Shown: piece after piece, positions 1-8,962 of the stretch
Layout of the letters: each line of letters opens with the position of its first letter
Position numbering within the stretch: position 1 is the first letter of the stretch
Source of the DNA: Pseudomonas rhodesiae
Lineage (GTDB): Bacteria > Pseudomonadota > Gammaproteobacteria > Pseudomonadales > Pseudomonadaceae
Assembly: GCF_007858255.1 (NCBI RefSeq)
Contig: NZ_VFEU01000011.1
Location: forward strand, 62,001-126,000
Direction of reading: 5' to 3'
Length of the DNA stretch: 64,000 nt
Program-made: the position numbers and the translations under genes
Notes under the pieces: generated by a model
Databases searched by the model: none
The model's input: only the letters and a program-made list of their open reading frames with translations
What the model was told of the DNA's origin: nothing

Positions 1-1317
1 GTTGATCTCGATGAACGCGCCGCTATCCAGGCCGGTGACGCAGATTGGGTCGGGGCTGGCCTGGAACAGACTGGCGAATTTCTCTTCGGAGGCGCTCAGG
101 CGCTGTTCCCGTTCGACCTGGTCAGTGATGTCCAGCAAGGTGCCCGCCATGCGCAACGGCGCGCCCTGGGCGTCGCGGTACAGGCGGGCGCGGCTTTCCA
201 AGTAGCGTGAGGAGCCGTCTTCCATCGGCACGCGGTAGGTCAGCTGATAGTTGCCGGCCGGGCCTTCGCGCAGGGTGCGGTAGGCATGGCGCATATTTTC
301 GCGCTCTTCATCGGGCATGCCTTCGAAAAACGCATCGAAGGACTCGTGGAACGGCTCCGGCGGCAGGCCATGCAGTTGGGCGGCGCGGGCCGAGCCGTAG
401 AGCATGCCGCTGGGGATGTGCCAATCCCAGGTGCCCAATTGCGCGGAATCAAGGGCCAGGTCGAGACGCTCCTGGCTGTCCTTGAGGGCGTCCTCGGCCA
501 TTTTGCGTTCGGTGGTGTCGAGGAACGTGCTGATCAGGTAGGCCTCACCGTCCAGTTCGACCTTCTGGGCGCTGAGCGTGCCGTCGTGGATCTGGCCGTT
601 ACTGGCGCAGAACTGCACTTCCATGGTGATCGGTTCGCCCTTGCGCTGGGTGGCTTTGACCAGTTGCGCGCGCTGTTCGGGATGGCGCCACAGGCCCAGG
701 TCCAGGGTGGTGCGGCCAATCGCATCGGCCAGGGGCCAGCCGAACAGCATTTCGAAATACTGGTTGGCCTCGCTGATCAAACCGTCGGCCTGGCGGGTCA
801 GCAGCACCATGTTCGGGCACAGGTGGAACAGCGTGGCGAAGCGCTTTTCGGAGTGGCTGAGGGCGTGCTCCCGTTCGCGCTGCTCGGTGATCTCGCGGAT
901 CACCCCGATCATGCGGCCCCGTCCGGTGCTGTCCGGCACCACACTGCCGTTGATCTCCAGCCAATGAAAGCTGCCGTCGGGCCACTGGATGCGGTGGTGC
1001 ATGGCTTGCTCGAACGGCTCGCCGGCCAAGACGGCGTGGAAGGCGCGCACCACCCGGGAGCGATCGGCGGGATCCAGCAGCTCCAGGTATTCCAGGTCCT
1101 TGGGCAGTGGCTGGCGCGGGTCGAAGCCGAACAGCGCCTGGGTGCCCCGTGACCAACTGATGCGCCCGCTGTCGATTTCCCAGCACCATGCGCCCAGGCG
1201 CGCGGCATTGAGCGCCGCCAGCAACTGCGGGGCGCTCTCCCAGCTTTGCTCCGCCTCACGCGGGTCGAGGGCGTAGATGCGGGGCAGCGGTGGCATGGAA
1301 TCGACGGGGGTGCGCAT
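1..1317 (-). CDS. Multi-PAS sensory protein (C-terminal part beyond the window)
   Basis: An open frame runs from an ATG at 1317 to the left edge without a stop (439 codons seen), so the gene is partial. The translation holds at least three PAS/PAC repeats plus the start of a fourth. Repeated signs are an ITEQREREHAL or ITDQVEREQRL linker after each PAC, and FATLFHLCPNMV and FASLFQASPDPI openings of PAS units. No transmembrane segment is seen, so sensing is probably cytoplasmic. The output domain lies outside the window. Histidine kinase or GGDEF/EAL would be usual for this layout, but neither can be shown. The supposed start has only a weak upstream AAGG. Confidence 0.8.
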   Translation of the reverse strand, partial: MRTPVDSMPPLPRIYALDPREAEQSWESAPQLLAALNAARLGAWCWEIDSGRISWSRGTQALFGFDPRQPLPKDLEYLELLDPADRSRVVRAFHAVLAGEPFEQAMHHRIQWPDGSFHWLEINGSVVPDSTGRGRMIGVIREITEQREREHALSHSEKRFATLFHLCPNMVLLTRQADGLISEANQYFEMLFGWPLADAIGRTTLDLGLWRHPEQRAQLVKATQRKGEPITMEVQFCASNGQIHDGTLSAQKVELDGEAYLISTFLDTTERKMAEDALKDSQERLDLALDSAQLGTWDWHIPSGMLYGSARAAQLHGLPPEPFHESFDAFFEGMPDEERENMRHAYRTLREGPAGNYQLTYRVPMEDGSSRYLESRARLYRDAQGAPLRMAGTLLDITDQVEREQRLSASEEKFASLFQASPDPICVTGLDSGAFIEIN

Positions 1318-1387
1318 TATCAAAGGGCCTTGGCTCACTCAATGGGCAAACAACGCGGTCCTGCTCAATAAACCGGGACGCAGTAGG

Positions 1388-2278
1388 TCATGCCGATATC
1401 CCCGGGAGATCGACCTGTGCATCCAGCAAGCTCATAAAGGCCCGCGCAGCGTTCGACAGCGTCCTTTCGGTGTGCACGATATAGCCTAGCTGGCGACTGA
1501 GCTGTATGCCTGGCAAAGCAACACTGGCCACCTGATCGTCCAGCATGGTGCGCGGCAGCACGCTCCAGGCCAGGCCGATGGACACCATCATTTTGATGGT
1601 TTCCAGGTAATTGGTGCTCATCGCAATATTCGGCGTGAGCCCCTGAGCCTCGAACAAACGGCTGACAATATGGTGGGTAAAGGTGTTACCGCCAGGGAAT
1701 ACGGCTGGGTGGCCGGCAATGTCGGCCAGACTCACAGGGCTATCGCCGGCCAGGCTGTGTTCCGGCGCTACCACGAAATCCAGCGGGTCGTCCCAAACGG
1801 GGGTGGCGCGCACTAGATGATGAGGGTCGGGCGCCAGGGTGATCACCGCTACTTCGGCACGGCCATGGAGGATTTCTTCGTAGGCCACTTCCGAATCCAG
1901 AAACTGAATATCCAAGGCCACGTTAGGGTACTGCCGGGTAAATGTGCGCAGTACCGGCGGCAGGCGATGCAGGCCGATATGGTGGCTGGTGGCAAGGGTC
2001 AGGCGCCCGCTGACTTCGCCGGTGAGATTGGTGAGGGCGCGGCGCGTGTCGTCCAGCACATTCAGAATCTGATACGCGCGCGGCAGCAGGGCACGCCCGG
2101 CTTCGGTCAGGCCGACCTCGCGGCCCAGGCGGTCGAACAGTCGCACGTTGAGCTGTTGCTCCAGGCCAGCAATGCGCTTGCTGATGGCGGGCTGGGTCAG
2201 GTGCAGGCGCTCGCCGGCCCCGGAAAAGCTGCCAGTCTCGGCGATGGCAATAAAGGCATTGAGGTTGGCCAGGTCCAT
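1388..2278 (-). CDS. LysR-family transcriptional regulator, divergent from leuC
   Basis: This is a 296-aa LysR-type regulator. The N-terminal winged helix-turn-helix is clear (ETGSFSGAGERLHLTQPAIS, about residues 13-32, then KRIAGLEQQLNVRLFDR). An LysR substrate-binding domain follows from about residue 90. I chose the ATG at 2278 (protein MDLANLNAF) because it matches the usual LysR N-terminus and has a GGA 11 bases upstream. A start at 2308 would add ten atypical residues. It is divergent from leuC, with a dyad between them (2301-2324), so regulation of itself and perhaps of leucine genes is plausible. The inducer is unknown. Confidence 0.9.
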   Translation of the reverse strand: MDLANLNAFIAIAETGSFSGAGERLHLTQPAISKRIAGLEQQLNVRLFDRLGREVGLTEAGRALLPRAYQILNVLDDTRRALTNLTGEVSGRLTLATSHHIGLHRLPPVLRTFTRQYPNVALDIQFLDSEVAYEEILHGRAEVAVITLAPDPHHLVRATPVWDDPLDFVVAPEHSLAGDSPVSLADIAGHPAVFPGGNTFTHHIVSRLFEAQGLTPNIAMSTNYLETIKMMVSIGLAWSVLPRTMLDDQVASVALPGIQLSRQLGYIVHTERTLSNAARAFMSLLDAQVDLPGISA

Positions 2279-2300
2279 TGTTGTATTCCAGCTGGTAATC

Positions 2301-2324
2301 CAAAGCATAAAAAATATGAATTTG
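2301..2324. promoter_or_regulatory. Candidate LysR-type operator between the LysR gene and leuC
   Basis: This is an interrupted dyad with inner arms CATA-N5-TATG (2306-2318) and outer arms CAAA and TTTG. It contains the T-N11-A spacing typical of LysR binding sites and is centred 34 bases upstream of the regulator's start. Binding is inferred from position and symmetry only. Confidence 0.4.
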
Positions 2325-2426
2325 AGTTATTTAATGTAGCGCCATACCATCAGCCTCACAAGCCAAAGGGTTATTGATACATCTCAAAACCCGGGGCATA
2401 GAAAGACCGCTGATGAGGACCGACTG

Positions 2427-3845
2427 ATGGCCGGCAAAACGCTTTACGACAAGCTTTGGGATTCCCATGAAGTGAAACGGCGCGACGACGGTTCGTCGCT
2501 GATCTATATCGACCGTCACATCATCCATGAAGTGACCTCGCCCCAAGCGTTCGAAGGCCTGCGGCTGGCCGGGCGCAAGCCTTGGCGCGTCGATTCCATC
2601 ATCGCCACCCCGGATCACAATGTACCGACCACTCCCGAGCGCAAGGGCGGCATCGACGCCATCGCCGACCAGGTATCGCGCCTGCAGGTGCAAACCCTCG
2701 ACGACTATTGCGACGAATATGGCATCACCGAATTCAAGATGAATGACGTGCGTCAAGGCATCGTGCACGTCATCGGCCCGGAGCAGGGCGCCACGCTGCC
2801 GGGCATGACCGTGGTGTGCGGCGACTCCCACACCTCTACCCACGGTGCGTTCGGCGCGCTGGCCCATGGCATCGGCACTTCCGAGGTGGAGCATGTGTTC
2901 GCCACCCAGTGCCTGGTCGCCAAGAAAATGAAGAACATGCTGGTGCGCGTCGAAGGCCAATTGCCTTTTGGCGTGACCGCCAAGGACATCGTGTTGGCTG
3001 TGATCGGCAAGATCGGCACCGCCGGCGGGAACGGCCATGCCATCGAGTTCGCCGGCAGCGCCATTCGTGATCTGTCCATCGAAGGCCGCATGACCATTTG
3101 CAACATGTCCATCGAAGCCGGTGCCCGCGTGGGCATGGTGGCGGCGGACGAAAAAACCATCGAGTACGTCAAAGGCCGGCCGTTCGCCCCGCAAGGCGCC
3201 GACTGGGCCGCGGCGGTCGAAGCCTGGAAAGACCTGGTGTCCGACGCCGATGCGGTGTTCGACACCGTGGTCGAGCTGGATGCAACCCAGATCAAGCCGC
3301 AGGTCAGTTGGGGCACTTCGCCGGAAATGGTCTTGGCGGTGGATCAGAACGTGCCGGACCCGGCCAAGGAAACCGACCTGGTCAAGCGCGGCTCCATCGA
3401 GCGCGCCTTGAAGTACATGGGGTTGACCGCCAACCAGGCGATCACCGATATCCAGTTGGATCGCGTGTTCATCGGCTCCTGCACCAACTCGCGGATCGAA
3501 GACCTGCGCGCCGCGGCGGTGATCGCCAAGGGCCGCAAAGTCGCCTCGACCATCAAGCAAGCCATCGTGGTGCCGGGCTCGGGCCTGGTCAAAGCGCAAG
3601 CCGAGGCCGAGGGCTTGGACAAGATCTTCCTTGAGGCCGGTTTTGAATGGCGCGAGCCGGGCTGCTCCATGTGTCTGGCGATGAACCCGGACCGTTTGGA
3701 GTCGGGCGAGCATTGCGCGTCGACCTCCAACCGTAACTTCGAAGGGCGTCAGGGCGCCGGTGGCCGTACCCATCTGGTCAGCCCGGCCATGGCCGCCGCT
3801 GCTGCCGTCAACGGTCGTTTCATCGACGTTCGCGAATTGATCTGA
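2427..3845 (+). CDS. leuC: 3-isopropylmalate dehydratase large subunit
   Basis: LeuC (472 aa) is the [4Fe-4S] subunit of isopropylmalate isomerase. With LeuD it converts 2-isopropylmalate to 3-isopropylmalate in leucine synthesis. Full-length aconitase-type features are present: VCGDSHTSTHGAFGALAHGI near residue 131, and the cluster-binding cysteines in IGSCTNSR and in GCSMCLAMNPD. Length is normal for the family. It leads leuC-leuD, with 10 bases before leuD. The LysR gene is divergent. There is no sign of damage. Confidence 0.98.
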   Translation: MAGKTLYDKLWDSHEVKRRDDGSSLIYIDRHIIHEVTSPQAFEGLRLAGRKPWRVDSIIATPDHNVPTTPERKGGIDAIADQVSRLQVQTLDDYCDEYGITEFKMNDVRQGIVHVIGPEQGATLPGMTVVCGDSHTSTHGAFGALAHGIGTSEVEHVFATQCLVAKKMKNMLVRVEGQLPFGVTAKDIVLAVIGKIGTAGGNGHAIEFAGSAIRDLSIEGRMTICNMSIEAGARVGMVAADEKTIEYVKGRPFAPQGADWAAAVEAWKDLVSDADAVFDTVVELDATQIKPQVSWGTSPEMVLAVDQNVPDPAKETDLVKRGSIERALKYMGLTANQAITDIQLDRVFIGSCTNSRIEDLRAAAVIAKGRKVASTIKQAIVVPGSGLVKAQAEAEGLDKIFLEAGFEWREPGCSMCLAMNPDRLESGEHCASTSNRNFEGRQGAGGRTHLVSPAMAAAAAVNGRFIDVRELI

Positions 3846-3855
3846 GGAATACCCG

Positions 3856-4500
3856 ATGCGAGCTTTTACCCAACACACAGGTCTTGTCGCGCCGTTGGAC
3901 CGTGCCAACGTGGACACCGACCAGATCATCCCCAAGCAGTTCTTGAAGTCGATCAAGCGCACCGGCTTCGGCCCCAACCTGTTCGACGAGTGGCGCTATC
4001 TGGACGTGGGCTATGCCTACCAGGACAACTCCAAGCGCCCGCTGAACAAGGATTTCGTCCTCAACGCCGAGCGTTACCAGGGCGCCAGTGTATTGCTGGC
4101 CCGGGAAAACTTCGGCTGCGGTTCCAGCCGTGAGCACGCGCCGTGGGCCCTGGAAGAATATGGCTTTCGCAGCATCATCGCGCCGAGCTTTGCCGACATC
4201 TTCTTCAACAACAGCTTCAAGAACGGCCTGTTGCCGATCATCTTGAGCGACGCCGAAGTGGACGAGCTGTTCCAGCAAGTGGAAGCCACTGTGGGCTACC
4301 AGTTGACGGTGGACCTGGCCGCGCAGACCGTGACCCGTCCGGACGGCAAGGTGTATCACTTTGAAGTGGATGCCTTCCGCAAGCACTGCCTGCTCAACGG
4401 GTTGGACGATATTGGCCTGACCCTGCAGGACGGCGATGCGATTGCGGCGTTTGAAGCCAAGCACCGGGCCAGCCAGCCTTGGTTGTTTCGTGATGCGTAA
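3856..4500 (+). CDS. leuD: 3-isopropylmalate dehydratase small subunit
   Basis: LeuD (214 aa) is the swivel-domain subunit that completes the isomerase active site with LeuC. Family motifs are visible: the opening THTGLVAPLDRANVDTDQII, then KQFLKSIKRTGFG and the substrate-loop region ENFGCGSSREHAPWAL. An AGGAAT about 9 bases before the ATG and the 10-base gap after leuC indicate co-transcription. A REP doublet follows the stop, probably separating this pair from the methyltransferase and leuB in mRNA stability or termination. Confidence 0.98.
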   Translation: MRAFTQHTGLVAPLDRANVDTDQIIPKQFLKSIKRTGFGPNLFDEWRYLDVGYAYQDNSKRPLNKDFVLNAERYQGASVLLARENFGCGSSREHAPWALEEYGFRSIIAPSFADIFFNNSFKNGLLPIILSDAEVDELFQQVEATVGYQLTVDLAAQTVTRPDGKVYHFEVDAFRKHCLLNGLDDIGLTLQDGDAIAAFEAKHRASQPWLFRDA

Positions 4501-4512
4501 ATTGATGTAGGC

Positions 4513-4606
4513 AGGGCCGGCTTCATCGGGGGCAAGCCCCCTCCCGCCTTTTGAGTTGTGAATACATTCAAATGTGGGAGGGGGCTAGCCCCCGATAGGG
4601 CCGGTA
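4513..4606. repeat. REP doublet (REPIN) between leuD and the methyltransferase
   Basis: Two inverted arms (about 4525-4545 and 4576-4596) built on ATCGGGGGCAAGCCCCCTCC, joined by an AT-rich spacer. Each arm is itself palindromic (GGGGGC...GCCCCC). A nearly identical doublet is at 7783-7859 and a degenerate one at 16461-16549. This is the REP/REPIN class scattered through P. fluorescens intergenic spaces, mobilised in trans by RAYT transposases. No RAYT gene is in the window. Confidence 0.85.
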
Positions 4607-4636
4607 CCAGCAACACAGCCCTTGAAGGATGCCACC

Positions 4637-5401
4637 ATGACTACCACCGCCCACACCCAAGTCGTGCAAAAACAATTCGGCGAACAGGCCTCGGCCTACC
4701 TGAGCAGCGCCGTGCACGCCCAAGGCACCGAATTCGCGCTGCTCCAGGCCGAGCTGGCCGGGCAGGGCGGTGCGCGACTGCTGGACCTGGGGTGTGGAGC
4801 CGGTCATGTGAGTTTCCAGGTGGCGCCGCTGGTCAAGGATGTGGTGGCCTACGACCTGTCCCAGCAGATGCTCGACGTAGTGGCCGCCGCCGCGCAGGAG
4901 CGCGGTCTCACCAACATAAGCACCGTAAACGGCGCCGCCGAGCGCTTGCCGTTCGCCGATGGCGAGTTCGATTTTGTGTTCAGTCGCTATTCGGCCCACC
5001 ACTGGAGTGACCTCGGCCTGGCCCTGCGCGAAGTACGCCGGGTGCTTAAACCAGGGGGCGTGGCGGCCTTTGTCGATGTGCTGTCACCCGGCAGCCCGCT
5101 GCTGGACACTTACCTGCAAACCGTCGAAGTGCTGCGCGACACCAGCCACGTACGCGATTATTCTGCCGCTGAATGGATGCGTCAGCTCAGCGAAGCCGGT
5201 TTGCACGTACGCAACAGCAGCCGCCAACGCCTGCGTCTGGAATACACCTCTTGGGTCGAGCGCATGCGCACGCCACAAGCCTTGCGCACCGCGATTCTTG
5301 AGCTGCAGCAAGCGATGGGCCAGGAAGTGCGCGATTACTACGAGATTCAAGCCGACGGCACCTTCAGCACCGACGTGTTGGTAGTGTGGGCCGAGCGCTG
5401 A
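4637..5401 (+). CDS. Class I SAM-dependent methyltransferase (UbiE/Methyltransf_11 type)
   Basis: A 254-aa Rossmann-fold methyltransferase. Motif I is LLDLGCGAGHVSF (about residues 50-62), the acidic loop is VVAYDLSQQMLDV, and the post-motif region is ERLPFADGEFDFVFSRYSAHHW. The substrate is not evident, but the small size and UbiE-like motifs suggest a small molecule. I chose the ATG at 4637 because GAAGGA sits 7 bases upstream. The gene lies between leuD and leuB with the same orientation. This placement is common in pseudomonads, but no role in leucine synthesis is established. Confidence 0.9.
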   Translation: MTTTAHTQVVQKQFGEQASAYLSSAVHAQGTEFALLQAELAGQGGARLLDLGCGAGHVSFQVAPLVKDVVAYDLSQQMLDVVAAAAQERGLTNISTVNGAAERLPFADGEFDFVFSRYSAHHWSDLGLALREVRRVLKPGGVAAFVDVLSPGSPLLDTYLQTVEVLRDTSHVRDYSAAEWMRQLSEAGLHVRNSSRQRLRLEYTSWVERMRTPQALRTAILELQQAMGQEVRDYYEIQADGTFSTDVLVVWAER

Positions 5402-5454
5402 TTAATTTTTCCGACCTGTCCCGTGGATGGGTCGCCCGATGAAATGAGGCAAGC

Positions 5455-6537
5455 ATGAGCAAGCAGATTCTGATTCTCCCTGGCGATGGTATTGGTCCGG
5501 AAATCATGGCCGAAGCGGTCAAAGTCCTGGAGCTGGCCAACACCAAGTACAGCCTGGGCTTCGAATTGAGCCACGACGTGATCGGCGGCGCCGCCATCGA
5601 CAAGCATGGCGTGCCGCTGGCCGATGAAACCCTGGAACGTGCCCGCGCCGCCGATGCCGTGCTGCTGGGCGCCGTGGGCGGACCGAAATGGGACAAGATC
5701 GAACGCGACATCCGTCCAGAGCGCGGCTTGCTGAAAATCCGCGCGCAACTGGGCCTGTTCGGCAACCTGCGTCCGGCGATCCTCTATCCGCAGTTGGCTG
5801 ATGCGTCGAGCCTCAAGCCGGAGGTTGTGTCGGGCCTCGACATTCTGATCGTGCGTGAGCTGACCGGCGGCATCTATTTCGGCGCCCCACGTGGCGTGCG
5901 CGTGCTGGACAACGGCGAGCGTCAGGCCTACGACACCTTGCCCTACAGCGAAAGCGAAATCCGCCGGATCGCCCGTGTCGGTTTCGACATGGCCCGCGTG
6001 CGCGGCAAAAAGGTCTGCTCGGTGGACAAGGCCAACGTACTGGCGTCCAGCCAACTGTGGCGCGAGATTGTCGAAGAAGTCGCCAAGGACTACCCGGACG
6101 TTGAACTGAGCCACATGTATGTCGATAACGCCGCGATGCAGCTGGTGCGTGCGCCCAAGCAGTTCGACGTGATCGTCACCGACAACCTGTTCGGCGATAT
6201 CCTGTCCGACCAGGCCTCGATGCTCACCGGCTCCATCGGCATGCTGCCGTCGGCGTCTTTGGACACCAACAACAAGGGTATGTACGAGCCTTGCCACGGC
6301 TCGGCGCCTGACATCGCAGGGCAGGGCATTGCCAACCCGCTGGCGACTATCCTTTCGGTGTCGATGATGCTGCGTTACACCTTCAACCTGAGCGACGCGG
6401 CGGATGCCATCGAGAAGGCCGTGAGCCTGGTCTTGGATCAGGGCTTGCGCACTGGCGACATCTGGTCGCAGGGTTGCACCAAAGTCGGTACGCAAGAAAT
6501 GGGCGACGCAGTAGTCGCCGCGCTGCGGAATCTGTAA
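5455..6537 (+). CDS. leuB: 3-isopropylmalate dehydrogenase
   Basis: LeuB (360 aa) oxidatively decarboxylates 3-isopropylmalate with NAD+ to give 2-oxoisocaproate, the precursor of leucine. The N-terminal KQILILPGDGIGPEIMAEAV, the substrate-binding VRELTGGIYFG and the signature region MYVDNAAMQLVRAPKQFDVI...DNLFGDILSD are intact. It is a cytoplasmic homodimer and needs a divalent metal, bound by the aspartates of the signature region. AATGAGGCAAGC precedes the ATG. A GC-rich hairpin with a T-run follows. Confidence 0.98.
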   Translation: MSKQILILPGDGIGPEIMAEAVKVLELANTKYSLGFELSHDVIGGAAIDKHGVPLADETLERARAADAVLLGAVGGPKWDKIERDIRPERGLLKIRAQLGLFGNLRPAILYPQLADASSLKPEVVSGLDILIVRELTGGIYFGAPRGVRVLDNGERQAYDTLPYSESEIRRIARVGFDMARVRGKKVCSVDKANVLASSQLWREIVEEVAKDYPDVELSHMYVDNAAMQLVRAPKQFDVIVTDNLFGDILSDQASMLTGSIGMLPSASLDTNNKGMYEPCHGSAPDIAGQGIANPLATILSVSMMLRYTFNLSDAADAIEKAVSLVLDQGLRTGDIWSQGCTKVGTQEMGDAVVAALRNL

Positions 6538-6542
6538 TCTCT

Positions 6543-6585
6543 CGGGCCCGCTTGCAGTTGTTGCTGCAAGGCGGCCCACTTTTTA
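6543..6585 (+). terminator. Hairpin with T-run between leuB and asd
   Basis: Arms around CGCTTGCAG and CTGCAAGGCG with outer GGGC and GCCC, followed by ACTTTTT. The stem is interrupted by one bulge. It probably acts as a partial terminator between leuB and asd. Confidence 0.5.
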
Positions 6586-6601
6586 ACAAGGTGTAGTTGC
6601 G

Positions 6602-7714
6602 ATGAAACGTGTAGGTCTGATCGGTTGGCGCGGTATGGTCGGTTCCGTGCTCATGCAGCGGATGCTGGAAGAGCAGGATTTCGATCTTATTGAGCCGGTG
6701 TTTTTCACCACGTCGAACGTGGGTGGCCAGGGGCCGTCCGTGGGCAAGGACATTGCTCCGCTCAAGGACGCCTACAGCATTGACGAGCTGAAGACCCTCG
6801 ACGTGATTCTGACCTGCCAGGGCGGCGACTACACCAGCGAAGTCTTCCCCAAGCTGCGCGAGGCCGGCTGGCAGGGTTACTGGATCGACGCCGCGTCGAG
6901 CCTGCGCATGCAGGACGATGCCGTGATCATCCTGGACCCGGTCAACCGCAAGGTCATCGACCAGCAACTGGACGCCGGCACCAAGAACTACGTCGGCGGC
7001 AACTGCACCGTCAGCCTGATGCTGATGGGCCTGGGCGGCCTGTTCGAAGCAGGGCTGGTCGAGTGGATGAGCGCCATGACCTATCAGGCGGCGTCCGGCG
7101 CCGGCGCGCAGAACATGCGCGAGTTGATCAAACAGATGGGCGCCACCCACGCCGCCGTCGCCGATCAATTGGCCGATCCGGCCAGCGCGATCCTCGACAT
7201 CGACCGCCGTGTGGCCGAAGCCATGCGCAGCGAAGCCTACCCGACCGAGAACTTCGGCGTGCCGTTGGCCGGCAGCCTGATTCCCTGGATCGACAAGGAG
7301 CTGCCCAACGGTCAGAGCCGTGAAGAGTGGAAGGCCCAGGCCGAGACCAACAAGATCCTCGGTCGCTTCAAGAGCCCGATCCCAGTCGACGGTATCTGCG
7401 TGCGCATCGGCGCCATGCGCTGCCACAGCCAGGCGCTGACCATCAAACTGAACAAAGACGTGCCGATCGCCGATATCGAATCGCTGATCAGCCAGCACAA
7501 CCCCTGGGTCAAGCTGGTGCCGAACAACCGCGAGATCAGCATGCAGGAGCTGAGCCCGACCAAGGTCACCGGCACCCTGAATGTACCGGTGGGTCGTCTG
7601 CGCAAGCTGAACATGGGCACCCAGTACCTGGGCGCATTCACCGTCGGCGACCAGTTGCTGTGGGGCGCGGCCGAACCGCTGCGTCGCATGCTGCGGATTC
7701 TGCTGGAGCGTTGA
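6602..7714 (+). CDS. asd: Aspartate-semialdehyde dehydrogenase
   Basis: Asd (370 aa) reduces beta-aspartyl phosphate to aspartate semialdehyde with NADPH, the branch point to Lys, Met, Thr and diaminopimelate. The NADP-binding start MKRVGLIGWRGMVGSVLMQR and the catalytic cysteine in YVGGNCTVSLML (Cys135) are present. The length fits the longer gammaproteobacterial type. AAGGTG lies just upstream of the ATG and a clear terminator follows. The paralogue at 7952 lacks the cysteine, so this copy is the working enzyme. Confidence 0.98.
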   Translation: MKRVGLIGWRGMVGSVLMQRMLEEQDFDLIEPVFFTTSNVGGQGPSVGKDIAPLKDAYSIDELKTLDVILTCQGGDYTSEVFPKLREAGWQGYWIDAASSLRMQDDAVIILDPVNRKVIDQQLDAGTKNYVGGNCTVSLMLMGLGGLFEAGLVEWMSAMTYQAASGAGAQNMRELIKQMGATHAAVADQLADPASAILDIDRRVAEAMRSEAYPTENFGVPLAGSLIPWIDKELPNGQSREEWKAQAETNKILGRFKSPIPVDGICVRIGAMRCHSQALTIKLNKDVPIADIESLISQHNPWVKLVPNNREISMQELSPTKVTGTLNVPVGRLRKLNMGTQYLGAFTVGDQLLWGAAEPLRRMLRILLER

Positions 7715-7732
7715 TCGCCTGAGGCGGTAAGA

Positions 7733-7768
7733 GAAACCCGCGTTCTGGTGACAGACGCGGGTTTTTTG
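7733..7768 (+). terminator. Rho-independent terminator after asd
   Basis: AAACCCGCGT and ACGCGGGTTT arms around a short loop, followed by a T-run. It lies 20 bases after the asd stop. Confidence 0.9.
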
Positions 7769-7782
7769 TTGGGCGTTCGGGT

Positions 7783-7859
7783 GCTATCGGGGGCAAGCCC
7801 CCTCCCACAGTGGCATGTGTTCGCAACTCAAAGCTGGGAGGGGGCTTGCCCCCGATAGC
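7783..7859. repeat. REP doublet (REPIN) between asd and usg
   Basis: Two 25-base arms in inverse orientation (7783-7807 and 7835-7859) are almost perfect mirror images, based on GCTATCGGGGGCAAGCCCCC. It has the same family core as the doublet after leuD, with a different spacer. Confidence 0.9.
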
Positions 7860-7951
7860 GCCATCCGCCCCACCACACCCCCACGCCAATTGCCTCGCCC
7901 CCAGCCACCCGGTAAAGTGCCGCTCCCCCCGCAATGCCCGAGGCAACCCCC

Positions 7952-8962
7952 ATGACCCAGACCTTTGAAGTCGCCGTGATCGGCGCCACCGGCACCGTCG
8001 GTGAAACCCTGGTGCAGATTCTCGAAGAACTGGCATTTCCGGTGGGCACTTTGTATCTGCTGGCGGGCAGCAATTCCGCCGGCGCCTCGGTGCCGTTTCG
8101 TGGCAAGAACGTGCGGGTCAGAGAAGTCGACGAGTTCGATTTCAGCAAAGCGCACCTGGCGTTTTTCGCCGCCGGCCCGGCCGTGACCATGAGCTTCGCT
8201 GCGCGCGCCACGGCCGCGGGTTGCTCGGTGATCGACCTGTCGGGCGCGTTGCCCGCCGAGCAGGCGCCGCAGGTGGTGCCCGAGGCCAATGCCCATCTGC
8301 TCGATGGACTGGGCAAACCTTTCCTGCTGAGCAGCCCGAGCCCATCCGCCACATACCTGGCGGTGGCCCTGGCGCCGTTGCGTGGCTTGCTGGATATCCA
8401 GCGCGTTAACGTCACCGCTAATCTGGCGGTGTCGGCACAGGGGCGCGAAGCCGTCAGTGAACTGGCCCGGCAAACCGCCGAATTGCTGAATGCGCGGCCA
8501 TTGGAGCCAACGTTTTTCGATCGCCAGATGGCCTTTAACCTCTTGGCGCAAGTCGGCACGCCAGATGCCCAAGGTCATACCGCCCTGGAAAAGCGCCTGG
8601 TACACGAACTGCGCGCCGTGCTGGATTTACCTTTGCTAAAGATTTCCGCAACCTGCGTTCAAGCCCCGGTGTTTTTTGGCGATAGCCTGACTGTCTCGCT
8701 GCAATTGGGGGCGCCGGTCGATCTTGCTGCGGTGAATCGCATCCTCGATACCTCGCCAGGGATAGAGCTTGTGGAGGAGGGCGATTATCCAACGGCAGTC
8801 GGCGATGCGGTGGGCCAGGATGTGGTCTATGTCGGGCGCGTGCGTGCCGGTGTGGATGACCCGGCGGAACTAAATCTGTGGCTGACGTCAGATAACGTAC
8901 GCAAAGGCGCGGCGCTCAACGCCGTGCAGCTGGCGCAGTTGTTGATAAAAGGCCTTGTGTAA
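7952..8962 (+). CDS. usg: Asd-like paralogue (USG-1 type), lacking the catalytic cysteine
   Basis: A 336-aa protein with the semialdehyde dehydrogenase fold: NAD(P)-binding VAVIGATGTVGETLVQIL at the N-terminus and a C-terminal dimerisation domain. At the position of the Asd nucleophile (N-C-S-T type motif) it reads SPSPSATYL, so serine 132 stands in for cysteine and Asd activity is not expected. USG-1 proteins are known close to asd, truA and fimV, with no settled function. I chose the ATG at 7952 because GAGG lies 8 bases upstream. The next gene is fimV. Confidence 0.9.
   Translation: MTQTFEVAVIGATGTVGETLVQILEELAFPVGTLYLLAGSNSAGASVPFRGKNVRVREVDEFDFSKAHLAFFAAGPAVTMSFAARATAAGCSVIDLSGALPAEQAPQVVPEANAHLLDGLGKPFLLSSPSPSATYLAVALAPLRGLLDIQRVNVTANLAVSAQGREAVSELARQTAELLNARPLEPTFFDRQMAFNLLAQVGTPDAQGHTALEKRLVHELRAVLDLPLLKISATCVQAPVFFGDSLTVSLQLGAPVDLAAVNRILDTSPGIELVEEGDYPTAVGDAVGQDVVYVGRVRAGVDDPAELNLWLTSDNVRKGAALNAVQLAQLLIKGLV

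Noticed and set aside
286..1152. 288-codon plus-strand ORF at the left end
   Set aside because: The minus strand here carries a clean multi-PAS frame. The plus-strand translation is the usual low-information antisense product of PAS repeats.
2331..3977. 548-codon ORF opposite leuC
   Set aside because: It is the antisense shadow of a strongly conserved gene. High GC at third positions removes stops on the other strand. The translation is repetitive and matches no known protein.
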